Below, in pieces: positions 53,187 through 64,000 of a stretch of DNA of 64,000 nt. Below the pieces are notes generated by a model that had not been told where the DNA came from, made no database searches, and saw nothing but the letters and a program-made list of their open reading frames with translations. Source of the stretch: Dactylorhiza incarnata (taxonomy: Eukaryota; Streptophyta; Magnoliopsida; Asparagales; Orchidaceae); the NCBI GenBank assembly GCA_033032865.1, contig JAWHQI010000524.1, positions 496,001 to 560,000 on the forward strand. Reading direction: 5' to 3'. The position numbers and the translations under genes are program-made. The first letter of the stretch is position 1; each line of letters opens with the position of its first letter.

Positions 53187-54741
53187 TGAAAGTGAGGTTA
53201 GATCTTAGATTTACTCTAGAGGGGGGGGGGGGGGGGGGTGAATAGAGTATTAAAAACTTTTCCCTTAATTTTATTGCGGATTTAAAATAGTGTTATATAT
53301 ATGTGTGTAGAGCAGAGTGATTTATAAAAATTAAATAAAGAAAACAAATCAGCACAACACAGCACACAGAAAATCACACACAGAGGACACAAGGATTTTT
53401 ATAGTAGTTCCCCAATAAACCTGGGTACGTCTACTCTTCTACCACACTTGGTAGGATCCACTGGGTTTTTGATCAGGTGCCCTATCACCAAGGGGTTTTT
53501 GATCAGATGTCCACACACCAAGTGAGCTTTTGATCAGGTGCTCTAACCAAACCACATGTTTTTGATCAGGTGCCCTGCCACCAATGAGTTAAATTTTGAA
53601 GGGAGTTATAACCATGTACAAGAGGGGGTAAGAAGGGTTTGAATGTTCTTCTCTATCAATATTCTGAGAGAAGACTCTAGTGGATTTGATGACGTAAAGC
53701 TCCTCTGTCTGATATAAAATTGTTGACAGTTGATGGCTGGAGCTTTCTCCTGAATAAAATGATTTTCCTGTAGCTGATTAATCTGTAAGAATAAGCTCTT
53801 CAGATTTTTGTTGCTCTTTTGAAGATCGAAATCTTGCAGCAGATGACTGAGAGAGTAGAGTTGATGATGTTCTCAGTGAATGAGTGCTACTATAGGAAGA
53901 AGATGAAGATCTGTGTAGCTTTTCTGTATTTCTTTCTTTCTTTCTTCCTGAACAGTTTTCTGAAGAATCGTGTTCTTCTCTGTTGGTTGTTCTTCTTTTC
54001 TATCTTGTTGTACTACTAAAAACTGTGATAAGTTCTCTATATTCTATTCTATAATAAACCTGCAAAACTTCTTTCCTTTTTCTCTTTTGAAATCTCTGAT
54101 AGATTTGAAATTCAAATCCCTTATTTTAAGGAATAAAATATGCTGGAGATATATGTATTGTACATCAAATCTGTTACGCCGCTTATCTTTTTCCTTTTCC
54201 ATTAAATGTCCTTTTCTGCTAAATGTCAACGGTTATAATCTTGGAATAATAAAAGGAAATATATTAACCTTACTTGTCTTGAAGAATAAAGCCGTTGCAG
54301 AAGACGATCTGAGTTCAGAGAACAGAATAATATAATCTGTCTGAAATAAATCTGTTGTCATTTAATTCATCGATCTCAACAAATTTTGTCGATCTCAAGA
54401 TTTTCGTCGAACACAATATTTAGTTCGTCGACCTCAAATGAATCTGGCTGGAAGAATTAAATTAGTTGAGCTGAGAAGATATTTCGTCGATCTGAACATC
54501 TGATACTTATTCTTCGAACGCAGAGCTGAGTTCGTCGAACTGAAGAATTCGTCGACCGCTGAACTGAGCAAATTTCGTCGACCGCTGAGATGCTGAGCCG
54601 CTGAGACGCTGAGACACTGAGATTGAAGATCGTCGACCACTGAGAGCAAGCCGTTCGTCGAACGCAGAGTGTAAGTCGTTCGTCGAACGCAGATATCATT
54701 TCGTCGAATGCAGAACCTGAATGATTTCTTGAGTTCTAACA
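53187..54741 (-). repeat. 5' LTR of Copia element (1555 bp)
   Basis: On the minus strand it runs from TGTTAGAACTC (54741) to CTCACTTTCA (53187). Near its end are a run of 18 or so C (53221-53238 on the plus strand as G) and a 'tttttgatcaggtgcccta' repeat (53467-53590). Its beginning (54345-54720) is dense in GTTCGACGAA and CTGAGACG-type repeats. No second LTR copy is present in the window, and the flank GCCTA at 54742 cannot be paired. Confidence 0.85.
54340..54722. repeat. TTCGTCGA / CTGAGA repeat cluster in Copia LTR
   Basis: At least twelve TCGTCGA(A/C/T) motifs are spaced by 15-40 bp, in part alternating with GCTGAGAYGCTGAG units (54588-54625). They lie near the beginning (U3) of the LTR, where enhancer-like repeats are common in retrotransposons; an enhancer role here is inference. 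Confidence 0.85.
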
Positions 54742-54801
54742 GCCTAAAACCTTGACCCATAGACTATACATTGGGGTCAACTTGATCCTAGTTAGCAGAT
54801 A

Positions 54802-57800
54802 GTGATCCTAGCCCAAATCAGTAATAGGGTTATTCCAACAAATGGGGCTCACCTGGAACCTGCCCAGTTGAACCAAGAAGTCCCCATTGCTGAGGGGGAG
54901 GAAAAGAAGTTGATCATCAATGCAGAACTGCCGAAAGAGGAGAAAGTTCAACTGATCTCCTGTCTGTTGGGGAACTTGGATATCTTCACTTGATCAGCAG
55001 AGGATATGCCCGGAATGGATCCGGACGTGGCTTGCCATCATCTCAACATATCTCCAGAGTTCAAACCAGTTCAACAGAAGAAAAGGGAAGTGGCAACCAA
55101 GCTGGCAGTGCCTATCAGAGAGGAGGTTGCCAAACTCCTGAAAGCAAACTTTATTTCTGAAATTCAATACCCCACGTGGATGTCAAACGTTGTAATGGTG
55201 AAAAAATCCGGTGGGAAGTGGCGCATGTGCGTAGATTTTACAAAACTTAATAAAACATGCCCTAAAGATTGCTACCCTCTGCCTCAGATAGATGTTTTAG
55301 TAGATTCCGCGGTTGGGTATAATTTCATGAGCTTTCTCGATGCATTTTCTGGCTATCATCAAATCAAAATGCACAAACCCGATATCCTGCACACTTCTTT
55401 CATCACGAACAATGGGTGTTACTGTTACCTCGTAATGCCTTTCGGCCTTAAAAATGCGGGTGCAACGTATCAGAGAATAATGGATACGGTTTTTAGGCAT
55501 CAGAAAGGCTCACCTTGAAGTCTACGTCGATGGTCTCCTCCTAAAAAGCAAAACCTTTTCAATACATTTGAAAGACCTCGTAGAGACGTTCACTACTCTA
55601 CGAAGGTTCAAATTAAAATTGAATCCATTGAAATATGTGTTCGGAGCGAATAAGGGGAAATTTCTCGGGCATCTCCTTACTCCTGATGGCCTTGCACCGA
55701 ACCCAGATAAGGTGAAGGCTATCCTAGACATGACCCCTCCTTGTAATTCAAAAGAGGTCCAGCAACTTGGAGGAAGGTTGGCAGGGCTGAGCAGGTTCAT
55801 TTCTAAATCAGGAGATAAAAGTGCTCTGTTCTTTAAAACACTCCGAGGAGGATCTAAGTTTGAATGGAGCGAAGAGTGCAATAAAGCTTTTGAACAGTTG
55901 AAAATACAGTTAACTTCAATCCCTCTACTTCAAAGCCCCCGCGAAGGGGAAATGTTGTTCTTATATTTAGGAGTTGGTCCAGATGCAGTGAGCTCTGTCC
56001 TCGTCTGGGAGGAAAAGAAGAAGCAGTTTCTGATATATTATGTCAGCCATATCCTTAAAGATGCGGAAACAAGATACTCAATCCTGGAAAAGCTAGCCCT
56101 GGCTTTGGTTATGTCATCACGAAGGCTTCGCCCTTACTTTCAAGCTCATCCTATCCAAGTAATAACAGATCATCCTCTAAGAAGTATTCTTGAAAAGCCT
56201 GATCATTCGGGTAGATTGGCTAAATGGGCTATTGAGCTGAGCAAATTTGAAATATCCTACATTCCCAGAACAACAATTAAAGCATAAATCTTGGCAGATT
56301 TCCTGGTTGATACAACGGAGTCCAGTCCTGAACAAGTGGAGAAATCCCCTTTGGCTTGGATTGTTTATGTGGATGGGGCTTCTGGTAAAAACTCTGTGGG
56401 AGTCGGAGTAGTTTTAATCAGCCCAAATGGCATCAAGCTTGAACATGCTATCAAGTTCCTCTTTCTGGTCACAAATAATCAGGCAGAGTATGAGGCACTT
56501 CTGGCCGGTCTAAGACTTGCAAAGGAGCTGGGGATAGAACACGTGGATGTCAAAACTGATTCGCTAGTGATGGCTTCTCAAGTTTTGGGGAATTATGAAA
56601 TAAGAGAACCAATGCTGAGGAAGTATTTGCTACTAGCTAAGGAGGGGATTGGGAGATTCAAAACATTCATCATTAAGCATATTCCCAGGACACAGAACGA
56701 AGAAGCAGATGAGTTGACAAAGTTCGGTCTTCCATCAGGGGGAGTGACCTCTGAACTTTTTCATCCGGCAACAGAAGAAGGGGAACTCATGCAGATCGAT
56801 CCGAATCCTTCCTGGAAGGATCCTTATGAGCTATTCTTATCAAAAGGAGAATTTCATCAATCCATCAAAGACAAAGAGATTCAGAAGAAAGGCAGCTTAT
56901 TATTACTTAATAGCGGGAATCCTGTACAGGAAAACTTTGATTTCTCCCTTGGCGCGGTGTGTTTCTGAGGAAGAAATCCCAACCATACTTCAGGAGGTTC
57001 ACTCTGGAGAATGCGGTAGTCATTCAGGGGCCAAGACTTTGGAGAAAAGGATTTTGAGGCAGGGATATTTCTGGCCAACTATGAGAAAAGATGCTGAATC
57101 ATTTGCCAAACGATGAGTTCAGTGTCAAAAGTTTGCTCCTCTTCAACATCTACCCGCTCAATCACTTAGATCAATAACTGCTCCCTGACCCTTCACAGTT
57201 TGGGGAATGGATCTCATCGGACCCTTCCCAATGGCTAGCGGCCAGCGTCATTTTATAATTGTGATGATTGATTATTTCAGCAAGTGGATTGAGGCAAAGG
57301 CATTGGCAAAGACTACAACGCAGGTCATCAGAAACTTCATCTGGGGAGAAATAGTTTGTCGGCATGGAATCCCGCTAGCAATTGTCACTGACAATGGTCC
57401 ACAGTTCAACAATTCAGAAATGATAAACTTCTATGATTAGGTTGGAATTGATCTTCGGTTCTCCTCGGTACATCATCCCAGGACTAATGGCCAGGTGGAA
57501 GCAGCAAATAGGCAAATCCAGCAGCTTTTGATGAAGAGAATTTTGAATCAAAGAGGGAATTGGGTAGAACAACTCCCTTCCATCCTTTGGACTCTCCGTA
57601 CTACTCCATCTTCAGCTACGGGGGAGACACCGTTCAAATTGTCTCATGGCTCGGAGGCAGTCGTTCCTATAGAATTTGAAGTGGTCACCGCCAGAGTTGT
57701 ATATGCAAAGGAGGGAGGAGAAACATGGATAGAGGATAATGATGAAGCTATCAAATACAGTCTGGATTTGATTGAAGAGCTTCAGGATGAAGCAACAATC

Positions 57801-58064
57801 AGACAGGAGGAAGTGAAAAGGAGAATGGCCAAATATTTTGACAGAAACGTCAGGGTTAAACATTTTGCAGTTGGTGATGTTGTACTAAAGAAAATTGATG
57901 CCGCGGCCAGGACAGGCAACGTCGGAAAATTAAATCCCAATTGGGCAGGGCCCTTCATTATCAAGGAGGTATTAAAGAGTGGGGCTTACCTCCTTCAGAC
58001 AAGCGAAGGAGAGGACATCTCACGCACCTGGAGCAGTGATGATCTTAAACGGTTCTATCCTTAA
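54802..58064 (+). pseudogene. Tat-lineage Ty3/Gypsy pol with two RNase H domains
   Basis: Plus-strand pol can be followed across several breaks. Reverse transcriptase (54994-55560) includes 'MSNVVMVKKSGGKWRMCVDF' and 'VMPFGLKNAGATYQRIMD'. A frameshift precedes the catalytic motif, which reads YVDG (55523-55534) in place of YVDD. RNase H follows ('YYVSHILKDAETRYSILEK', 'VITDHPLRSIL') to a TAA at 56285. A second, archaeal-type RNase H (56291 on) has 'WIVYVDGASGKNSVGVGVV', 'NNQAEYEALLAGLRLA' and 'DSLVMASQVLG'. After another frameshift near 56900, integrase shows 'GSHSGAKTLEKRILRQGYFW', 'VWGMDLIGPFPM', 'IVTDNGPQF' and 'RTNGQVEAANRQI', with stops at about 57114, 57186 and 57438. It ends 'SSDDLKRFYP' at 58064. 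Two RNase H domains mark the Tat lineage. Gag and protease are missing. Confidence 0.93.
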
Positions 58065-58424
58065 AATGTTTTCTTCATTTCTTGCATTTTTTTGGATATT
58101 CAATAAAAAAGCCCCATACTGACACTTCTCCCCGTCTGGTGATTCTTTTGCATTTTTTATATATATCTCCCTCACTGAACCGCGGAGACATCGTCAAGTT
58201 CTGCTCGAACCCCCTTGGATTGTAGTCATTAGCGTAAAACCACGAAGATCATGTGTAGCGGAGAGTTTTCGCACACGTGTAGTGGTAGCTTACCAATTCC
58301 CGTGCGGTGGTCTTCGGAACCTTGGATCCCGGCTGAGATCTAACACACCCCTGCATCAAGGGAGGTCTAGGTGATTGTTAGCTCTATCATGCCCCGAGAG
58401 GGATATAGTTGCAACTTTGATGAT
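58065..58424 (+). other. Non-coding region 3' of Tat pol
   Basis: A polyadenylation-like 'caataaaaaagcccc' lies at 58101-58115. The sequence has no reading frame of note and leads into tandem repeats. Confidence 0.5.
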
Positions 58425-58835
58425 CTTTCTGAGGAAAGCAATGTTCGCCGCTTAGGCCCACCTGCCCAACTGATCATCTTAGTCTGTGACCATCGAATAC
58501 TCCTAGGTACTCTTAAGCGATGCCTAAGTGAGACCCACAACTGAGTTGATCTCTCTGAAGAAAGCAATGTTCGCCGCCTAGGCCCACCTGCCCAATTGAT
58601 CAACTCGGCTTGTAACCCCAGGCAAGAGAGCAGTTGAGTCGCTTACAGCCCTTGTGACCACCTGAGGAAAGCAATGTTCGCCGCATAGGCCCACCTGCCC
58701 ACTTGGTCATCTGGGTCTGTACTTACCTTTTTCTTTATTCCTACAGCTCTTATGACCACTTGAGGAAAGCAATGTTTGACGCCTAGGCCCACCTGCCCAC
58801 TTGGTTATCTGAGTCTGTAGCCATTTCTTATTTCA
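58425..58835. repeat. Four degenerate tandem repeats of 90-125 bp
   Basis: A core 'gaggaaagcaatgttcgccg' plus 'cctaggcccacctgcccaa' recurs at about 58430, 58556, 58664 and 58761. Each core is followed by 'ctgatcatct..gtctgt' and a variable spacer. Tat elements often carry tandem repeats between pol and the 3' LTR, so this fits the element to its left. Confidence 0.88.
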
Positions 58836-59997
58836 TTACAAGAAGTTATCTCATCTCATATGGTCTTTCTGGACCATTTGAGAGAAAATAGGATTTTAAC
58901 AGGTATATACCAGATCGGGCGGTTTGATTATTAAACTGATCGATTTGAGATAAGCATGTACATCATAATATATCAAGCGGTTTGAAATTATTAAACCGGT
59001 CGGTTCGATTACGTCAGGCGGTTTGGAATCTTTAAACCGATCGGTTCAATTACATCATACGGTTTTTAACTGATCAGTTTTAGAACGGGTTATCATAAAA
59101 TGCCATAAGGCAAGGCTCAGTGATATCAAGTATAATCGTGACCGGTCGGTCTTTTCATTCGATCTAAGATTCTGCCATCCTTATGGGTATCAGTTTTATC
59201 CGCTCGGTTAAAAACAGGTTTTTCACAGGAAAGTGGTCATGATTCTTATGGGGATGAAAATCATTACCAAGTATCAAGTCACTGACCGCCCGAGTTATAT
59301 ATAGGTCGCACGAGCTTATCAATTAATGTTTATACTCACAAGGATAGGCCTTACAGAAATCTGAATTACAGGTCGTTCGAATTGAATACTAACCGCGCGA
59401 CCTGTTGGTTACTTTCTTATGACTTGATATTCTTTATTTTGCGAAGCAATTATGTAAAGCCGGGAAATAGTCGCGCGACTTGATCTCAAATATATGGAGC
59501 TATCTAATCGCATGAGACTCATTCAAATCGCACAATTTGTAATCGGGATATAATTATTACAGCGGCTTAAAGTTGCGTTCGGTTTGAATTTCTATCCGCT
59601 CAATTATATATTGCAACCGCATCAATTATTCGTCAAGGTATCATGGTTGACTTTTTCCAGGTTATATCAAATTCGCCAAGTTAAGATCGAAGAAATGGGC
59701 CGCCCGAACAGGCTTTACAGTGTTCGAGTGACTATCTAATTGGAATTCTAAACAGCTCAATGCTCTGACCGACCGGGTTGTTATTAAACCGCGCGACCTG
59801 GTTAAAAGAGAGTTAATTGTCTAAAGAAGAAAGAGATCGCAACGATCACAAGTAAGTCGCAGAAAAATGAACAGCTAAAACAGGTAAAAACTTTCCATTC
59901 ATTGTCAAAATATGTTTACATCGTTCTTATAACCGACCGGCTAACAAAATCAGGTCGTCGGTTATGCAAAATAAAAAGTAAATACAAAAGATAACAG
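58836..59997. other. Non-coding DNA rich in short CG-containing motifs
   Basis: No gene is seen. Motifs such as 'ggcggtttg..aaaccgrtcggtt' (58915-59065) and 'ccgcgcgacctg' / 'cgcgcgactt' (59390-59810) recur every 30-80 bp on both strands. This is unusual for otherwise AT-rich plant DNA. Confidence 0.5.
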
Positions 59998-61826
59998 TCA
60001 TGATTGTTCGTCCGGCTTGAGCTTTTTGGACGCAGGGGAGCTTGAGTCCTCGCTACCCTCAATAACAACATCAGGGGAGTATCCTTCGCTACCCGACGAG
60101 GATGAACTGCTCGAACCGCCCGACTTACGCCGCTCAGTTTCTTCTCCAGAATCGCTGGACTCTGAACCCGAGCTGCTTTCTTCCTCCGCGTCACCCGCAG
60201 CGGGCTCCTCGGCACCTTCTTCCTCTTCATCGTCGCTCTCCTCCTCCGAGCTAGTCCCATCGACCTTATCTTTTCCTTTAGCTTTTCGCCTGATCTTGTC
60301 CAGCTTCTTCTACAAGGTCGGATAAGCGTCCGAGAAAGAAAAGTTCTCAAAACCCGGTGCAAACCCGTCGAGCTCTCTCACGCGGTCAAAAGCTCCATCA
60401 ATCCCCTCAGCGAAATGAGGGAAGAGCTCCTCTTGATAGACCAGATCCGTCTCATCATATTTTTTCTACAAAAAGGAATAAAGGTGAGACCGCACAGTTT
60501 GAGGAATGAAAGAGTCGGCTAACAAGGTGATAACTTACCAACTCCGCCTCCTTTAGCCGCGCGACCTCTTTTTTCAATTCGGCATTCTCCTTCTCCAGAT
60601 GATCATTTGCCCTGATCAATCTTTTGAAGGTCATACCCATGAAGTGGTTGGTGACGAAGCTCTCAGCGCCAACCCGCGCGGTCAGCCGCGCGAGCTCTTC
60701 TTCAGGGACCTTCCTTAACCTCCTGAAGTTTCGTCGGCCATACAGGGCAATGTCGGCGGCTTCTGCGTGTCGGCCAGATTTTTCGTTAGCCCAATGGGGA
60801 GCGCGGTGGAGACTTGAACACCATCGCCATCTGGGTGCGAGGACAAGACCGTGCGGCCTTTCAAGTCCTTCACCTTGCTGAAAGAGCGGAGAGATGAGAA
60901 ATCACCAGAAGAGGCCGATTCCTCACCATCAGATACCAGCGACTTGTTTTTTCCCAGCCTCTGCCTCTTCTCCCTCTGGGTCAGAATCAAGCCGGCCGGG
61001 CTAACCGGCATGTTCTTGGGAACGATGGCCTCAACGGTAAAATAGAAGTAAAAACACCATAATGAGAGGCCGCACAATCAATATCAGAGCAGGAAGCGGG
61101 TTGAAAGAAACTTACTATCTTCAGGTCGGATATGATCCAACTCGGAGAGCAGTGGGACATAGTGACCTACATTAAGTCGCTCGGTTTTAAGAAGCGAGTA
61201 GGTTTCCTGCTCAACCTTGTTAACCACGATCTTCTTGAAAACCTCCTCTGACCGCACCTGTGGGTTCGGATTCAACAAGCCAAGTCGGCCTTCGAATATC
61301 AAGTATCTCTCAGACCAGTTCACAACTTTATTCGCAAGGTTGACCATCTTCAACCCCTACAGCCAAAGTACAAGTGGCCCTTGAACACCTTTGTCTCTGC
61401 ATCAGGGATAGCCCGCACCGAGAAGATCTTCTTGAAAAGGTTTATTGAAAAGCGGACTTTCTCAGACCGCAGGTAGGATACAAAGCTACATATGACCGTT
61501 ATCGAGTTGGGGGAGAGTTGCCCGAGAACAACCCCATAATGGTCGAAAACCATTGCGACTTCAATGGGGATTGGGATCCTGAAACCGCAGTCAAAGTGTT
61601 CGATTGGGATGGCGATTTGATTGGGGGCGGAAGAGTTTATCCGCTCGTCACAGAGTGGAAGCCGCGCGATCAGTGAACTCCCTACCATATGTTTTTCTAC
61701 AAACTCGTCCAGCTCTGCCTTGGTTAAATGACATTCCTCATGGTCGGCCGAATGGAAATCCAAGGCCGTATCAGACCGCGTGGCAGATACCTTTTCAGGT
61801 CGTCCCGGCTGGCGCTTAGCTCCCAT
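59998..61826 (-). pseudogene. Antisense gene with Transposase_28-like domain, at least three exons
   Basis: It starts 'MGAKRQPGRPEKVSATR' at 61826. Exon one (61826 to about 61116) has the pattern 'FRIPIPIEVAMVFDHYGVVL', 'QLSPNSITVICSFVSYLR' and 'FKGHLYFGCRG', which I recognise as the plant 'putative gypsy type transposon' (Transposase_28, PF04195) domain. A frameshift or stop lies at about 61351. A donor GATA|GTAAGT at 61115 and an acceptor TTGAG| at 61030 bound a first intron. Exon two has 'NMPVSPAGLILTQREKRQR' and, out of frame, a leucine-zipper-like coiled coil ('LEKENAELKKEVARLKEAEL'). A second GT-AG intron (60466-60538) is phase-consistent. Exon three (60465-59998) begins 'KKYDETDLVYQEELFPHF', has one TAG near 60310 and ends in an acidic Ser/Glu-rich tail with a basic patch ('ASKKLKPDEQS'). 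The gene runs against the Tat pol, as known for extra genes of this lineage. Confidence 0.75.
60466..60538 (-). other. Intron of antisense gene
   Basis: This 73-bp intron has donor TTG|GTAAGTTATC and acceptor TTTTTGTAG|AAA on the minus strand. The exon frame continues across it (..EAEL | KKYDET..). It is strong evidence that this is a spliced plant transcript and not random frames. Confidence 0.75.
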
Positions 61827-61861
61827 CTTAAGATTTTGTTGAATAGGTCTTTGGAAGGGCC

Positions 61862-62203
61862 GCTACTTATAGATTCAGTGATCTGCATTTAGCAAAGTCA
61901 AATCGCGGCTAACATAACTAACCCGCGCGGGCAGAATTTCACATAGTTAAGCCAGTTTATGAACAACAAACCACAAACAATAAAATTAAGGCAAGCAGAT
62001 TAAAGAACAACAAAAACAAGCCGCACGACTTACAGAGCAATTCACAGACGTCAATATATTCCAAGGAAGAAAATATAAGTATTCAAATAATAGACTGCAC
62101 GGTCTACAGAGCAAATCAGACATCATAAAATTGAGTTCAATGTTTTAAGGTTGTCCAAAGGACCGAATAAAATAATATTACAAACATTGTCTAAAATCGC
62201 TCA
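61862..62203. other. Spacer between the two antisense genes
   Basis: This AT-rich DNA again carries 'cgcgcggg' and 'agccgcacgactta' / 'gactgcacggtctac' motifs like those at 58.9-59.9 kb. The promoter of the gene ending at 59998 should lie here, since its ATG is at 61826. Confidence 0.4.
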
Positions 62204-63986
62204 TTACTGGCGGGCATCATTCGGAGCATCCTCTCGGTGAAGTCGCGTGACATGATCGCCGACTTGAAGAACAGTACCATGCATCTGATTGATACTATGA
62301 TGAAGGTGGTTAATAATGATGTGAAGCCGCGCGGCATCTCGCTCTACTCGCGCGGCCGGAATCATGCGAGCAGGCAAGGCCGTTGTTGCCTCACTTACAT
62401 TAGCAGCAAAATCAGCCATCCCGATCGCTGGAAGAGCTGAACTCATACCAACAGCCAGGCGGTTTGACCTACGTCGTCCTTCATCAGTCGTATTAAAAGG
62501 TCGCCGGCTTCCGCCGATTTCCCTTGTCAGATGGAGGTATGTATCCCTATAATATGCGCAGTCGTCCTCGAGCTTGCGGATCTCCTTCTTCCCTTTGTCA
62601 AGCCGAGCGGTCAAAGCAGCGACCTGGTCCTGCTGCATCTTCTCCTTCTCATGTCTCTCTTTCCTCTCAGCCTCTAGCACAACCCGCATTGCGGTTTTTT
62701 CATCCTGGGCGGCCTTCTCCCGCTCCTCGATGTCTTTCACTTGGTGCTTGAGGATCTCAAAGTTGCCTTGAAGAGCAGCTAGCTCCTCTTCCATCCCGGT
62801 ATCCGGGTTTTATAAAGAGCTTGGAAGGGATAAAGTTAATGGAGGAAGGCAAGCCACCAAGTCGCCTGGCTTTGCAGCGGGCTCTTGGTCATCTGCAGTA
62901 AAAAAGACACGGTCAGAAAGATTGGGCGCATATAACTTTATACAAAAGGGGCATTACTGAATGAAGACCACTCATTCCGAATTCTCCTTGCTTACTAGCC
63001 GGAGTGGTGGGGCTAAAGTTTGGATTGACATATCGCCTCGCTTGCTCAGGATCCATCCTTCGGCGCTGCTCTCTCCACGACCTCTCATTCTGCCTCCGCT
63101 TGGCAGCAGAAAATTGAGCAGCGGAGGGAAAGAAGCTTGGTGGCGGGTTCAGTGTAAAGTCTTACGGCTTTTTTCGAGACCGCGTTTTGAAAAAACGGAC
63201 AGGGCGGTAACCCGCGACTTCTTTACCTTGTGCAAGAAGATTGAGTGGCAGCGGCGGCTTGTCCAAAAGCTCTCTCGTCCTCTCCGCTTTCGCTTTCATG
63301 ATCCGCATCCCGGCCATCACAGGGTCCTCAGGAGCCAGTGCGTCCTTCTCAATCCTGGTCGCGTCCTCGCCGGGGCGGTCAACCGCATTCAAGTCGGCAG
63401 GAGTGTCAAGTAGTTCGTCCTGCTTCTTAAGAGTGTCAAAATCCTTGATGATATCACTCACAGTCATGTTATGAGCAGAGGTAGAAACCTAGTCGCCCGG
63501 CTTGGGGGAAGGGGTTACCAGTCCCTCAGAGACTTCTCTTTCATGCGCCTTGTTTTGAAAGCTGCCCGCTCCCGGTTTCCTTGAGGCCGCTCTATTCTTG
63601 GCCTTCAAACTCTTGGCTTTTTTCAAGATCCTTTCTGTGGTCGTCTCAGCCCTCTTCCTCTTCTTATCCGACTCCTGGTCGGCTTGTTGCGAACGGATAG
63701 GACTGTCCTCGACATCTACCAACAGCATCGAGCTTTGCTGTTCGGTCAGCTTGGGAGAGTCAACCGCCTCCCCTCCATCATCAATCCTTAGGTGAAATAC
63801 CCCGGAAGGAGTAGACTCCATATTGAAAGAACTGCCGCCGTCAATCTTCGAAAGAATGACTTCAGAATTCGTCTTGTCCAAAAGGGCGGGCGGATCGATC
63901 GCCTTGTTAGAAGGAGCAGGCGAATTAGCTAGGGGCGGGTTGGAACAACCCGCTTCACCTTTGGTCAATAAATCGTCTGCTAGCAC
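62204..63986 (-). pseudogene. Second antisense gene, C-terminal part, coiled coil
   Basis: The minus-strand frame enters from the right window edge. The block 63986-62958 is one frame with stops at about 63490 (TAG) and 63163 (TAA). It is hydrophilic, Ser/Lys-rich, with a nuclear-localisation-like 'DKKRKRAETTTERILKKAK'. A 65-bp intron (62893-62957, donor GTAATG, acceptor ACTGCAG) separates it from a last exon (62892-62204). That exon has a TAA near 62814 and then 'MEEELAALQGNFEILKHQ', a long predicted coiled coil ('REKAAQDEKTAMRVVLEAER') and a C-terminal tail. It resembles the C-terminal halves of Transposase_28-type proteins. If so, its conserved domain lies beyond 64000. This assignment is tentative. 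Confidence 0.55.
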
Positions 63987-64000
63987 AAGGGGCAGGTCGG

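Larger units (their letters stand above)
50471..54741 (-). mobile_element. 5' half of a SIRE-like Copia retrotransposon, minus strand
   Basis: On the minus strand the order is a 1555-bp LTR (54741-53187), primer-binding site, gag with zinc knuckle, protease and the beginning of the pre-integrase region. It ends near 50471, so integrase, reverse transcriptase, RNase H and the 3' LTR are absent. The long LTR with a C-run near its end, the gag type and the Ser/Asp/Glu-rich gag tail suit the SIRE/Maximus lineage. Confidence 0.88.

Noticed and set aside
1..64000. An undescribed multi-gene biological system (defence, biosynthetic or similar)
   Set aside because: All recognisable coding DNA belongs to known transposon classes or to fragments of known host genes. 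No set of intact co-oriented genes is present.
1..64000. tRNA, rRNA or other RNA genes
   Set aside because: I found only primer-binding sites complementary to initiator Met tRNA, and no convincing cloverleaf or rRNA segment by eye.

Overview
This is nuclear DNA from a flowering plant. It contains plant-type LTR retrotransposons of several lineages (SIRE-like Copia, chromovirus and Tat-type Ty3/Gypsy, and a gag-only element). It also holds plant hAT, MULE and CACTA DNA transposons, initiator-Met-tRNA primer-binding sites, GT-AG introns, and fragments of plant genes (ankyrin/ILK-type kinase, beta-amylase, UBC2-type E2). The species cannot be told from the window. I find no intact host gene: almost everything is a nested and decayed transposon landscape of the kind found in gene-poor plant chromatin.

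Layout, left part. 1-1221 is the 3' part of a Copia LTR. 1288-4748 is a hAT element with an exact 8-bp target duplication and a broken transposase. 4905-5436 is a probable solo LTR. About 6.8-7.6 kb is a decayed MULE/FAR1-like N-terminal region. 8220-16650 is LTR sequence of a TGTAACGCC family in which a 1.53-kb segment is repeated five times in tandem, ending in a 20-bp minisatellite. 17414-20292 is a second hAT element, also with an 8-bp duplication.

Middle part. 20293-31600 looks like a gene-like leader and introns cut apart by three insertions: a young 2-kb non-autonomous LTR element (20618-22640), a hAT MITE (23031-23506) and a minus-strand chromovirus with 176-bp LTRs (23601-28839). The chromovirus carries a 253-bp piece of a tandem neighbour (28840-29092). 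A single decayed UBC2-like exon lies at 31500-31579. About 31.9-44.1 kb is a gag-only LTR element (TR-GAG type). Its gag frame is split by a complete chromovirus (34755-42158, target duplication GTTGA), and its 3' LTR belongs to the same family as the tandem array at 8-16 kb.

Right part. 44092-50302 is a Pack-CACTA element (target duplication CGA) carrying intron-containing fragments of two unrelated host genes. 50303-54741 is the 5' half of a SIRE-like Copia element on the minus strand. 54802-58064 is Tat-lineage Gypsy pol with two RNase H domains. It is followed by about 1.9 kb of repeat-rich non-coding DNA and then two intron-containing antisense genes (59998-61826, and 62204 to beyond the window edge), the first with a Transposase_28-like domain. 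Antisense extra genes 3' of pol are known from Tat elements, so these probably belong to the same element or its relatives.

Target duplications, LTR pairs, introns and motifs were all read by eye. Family names rest on recognised motifs and not on database searches.
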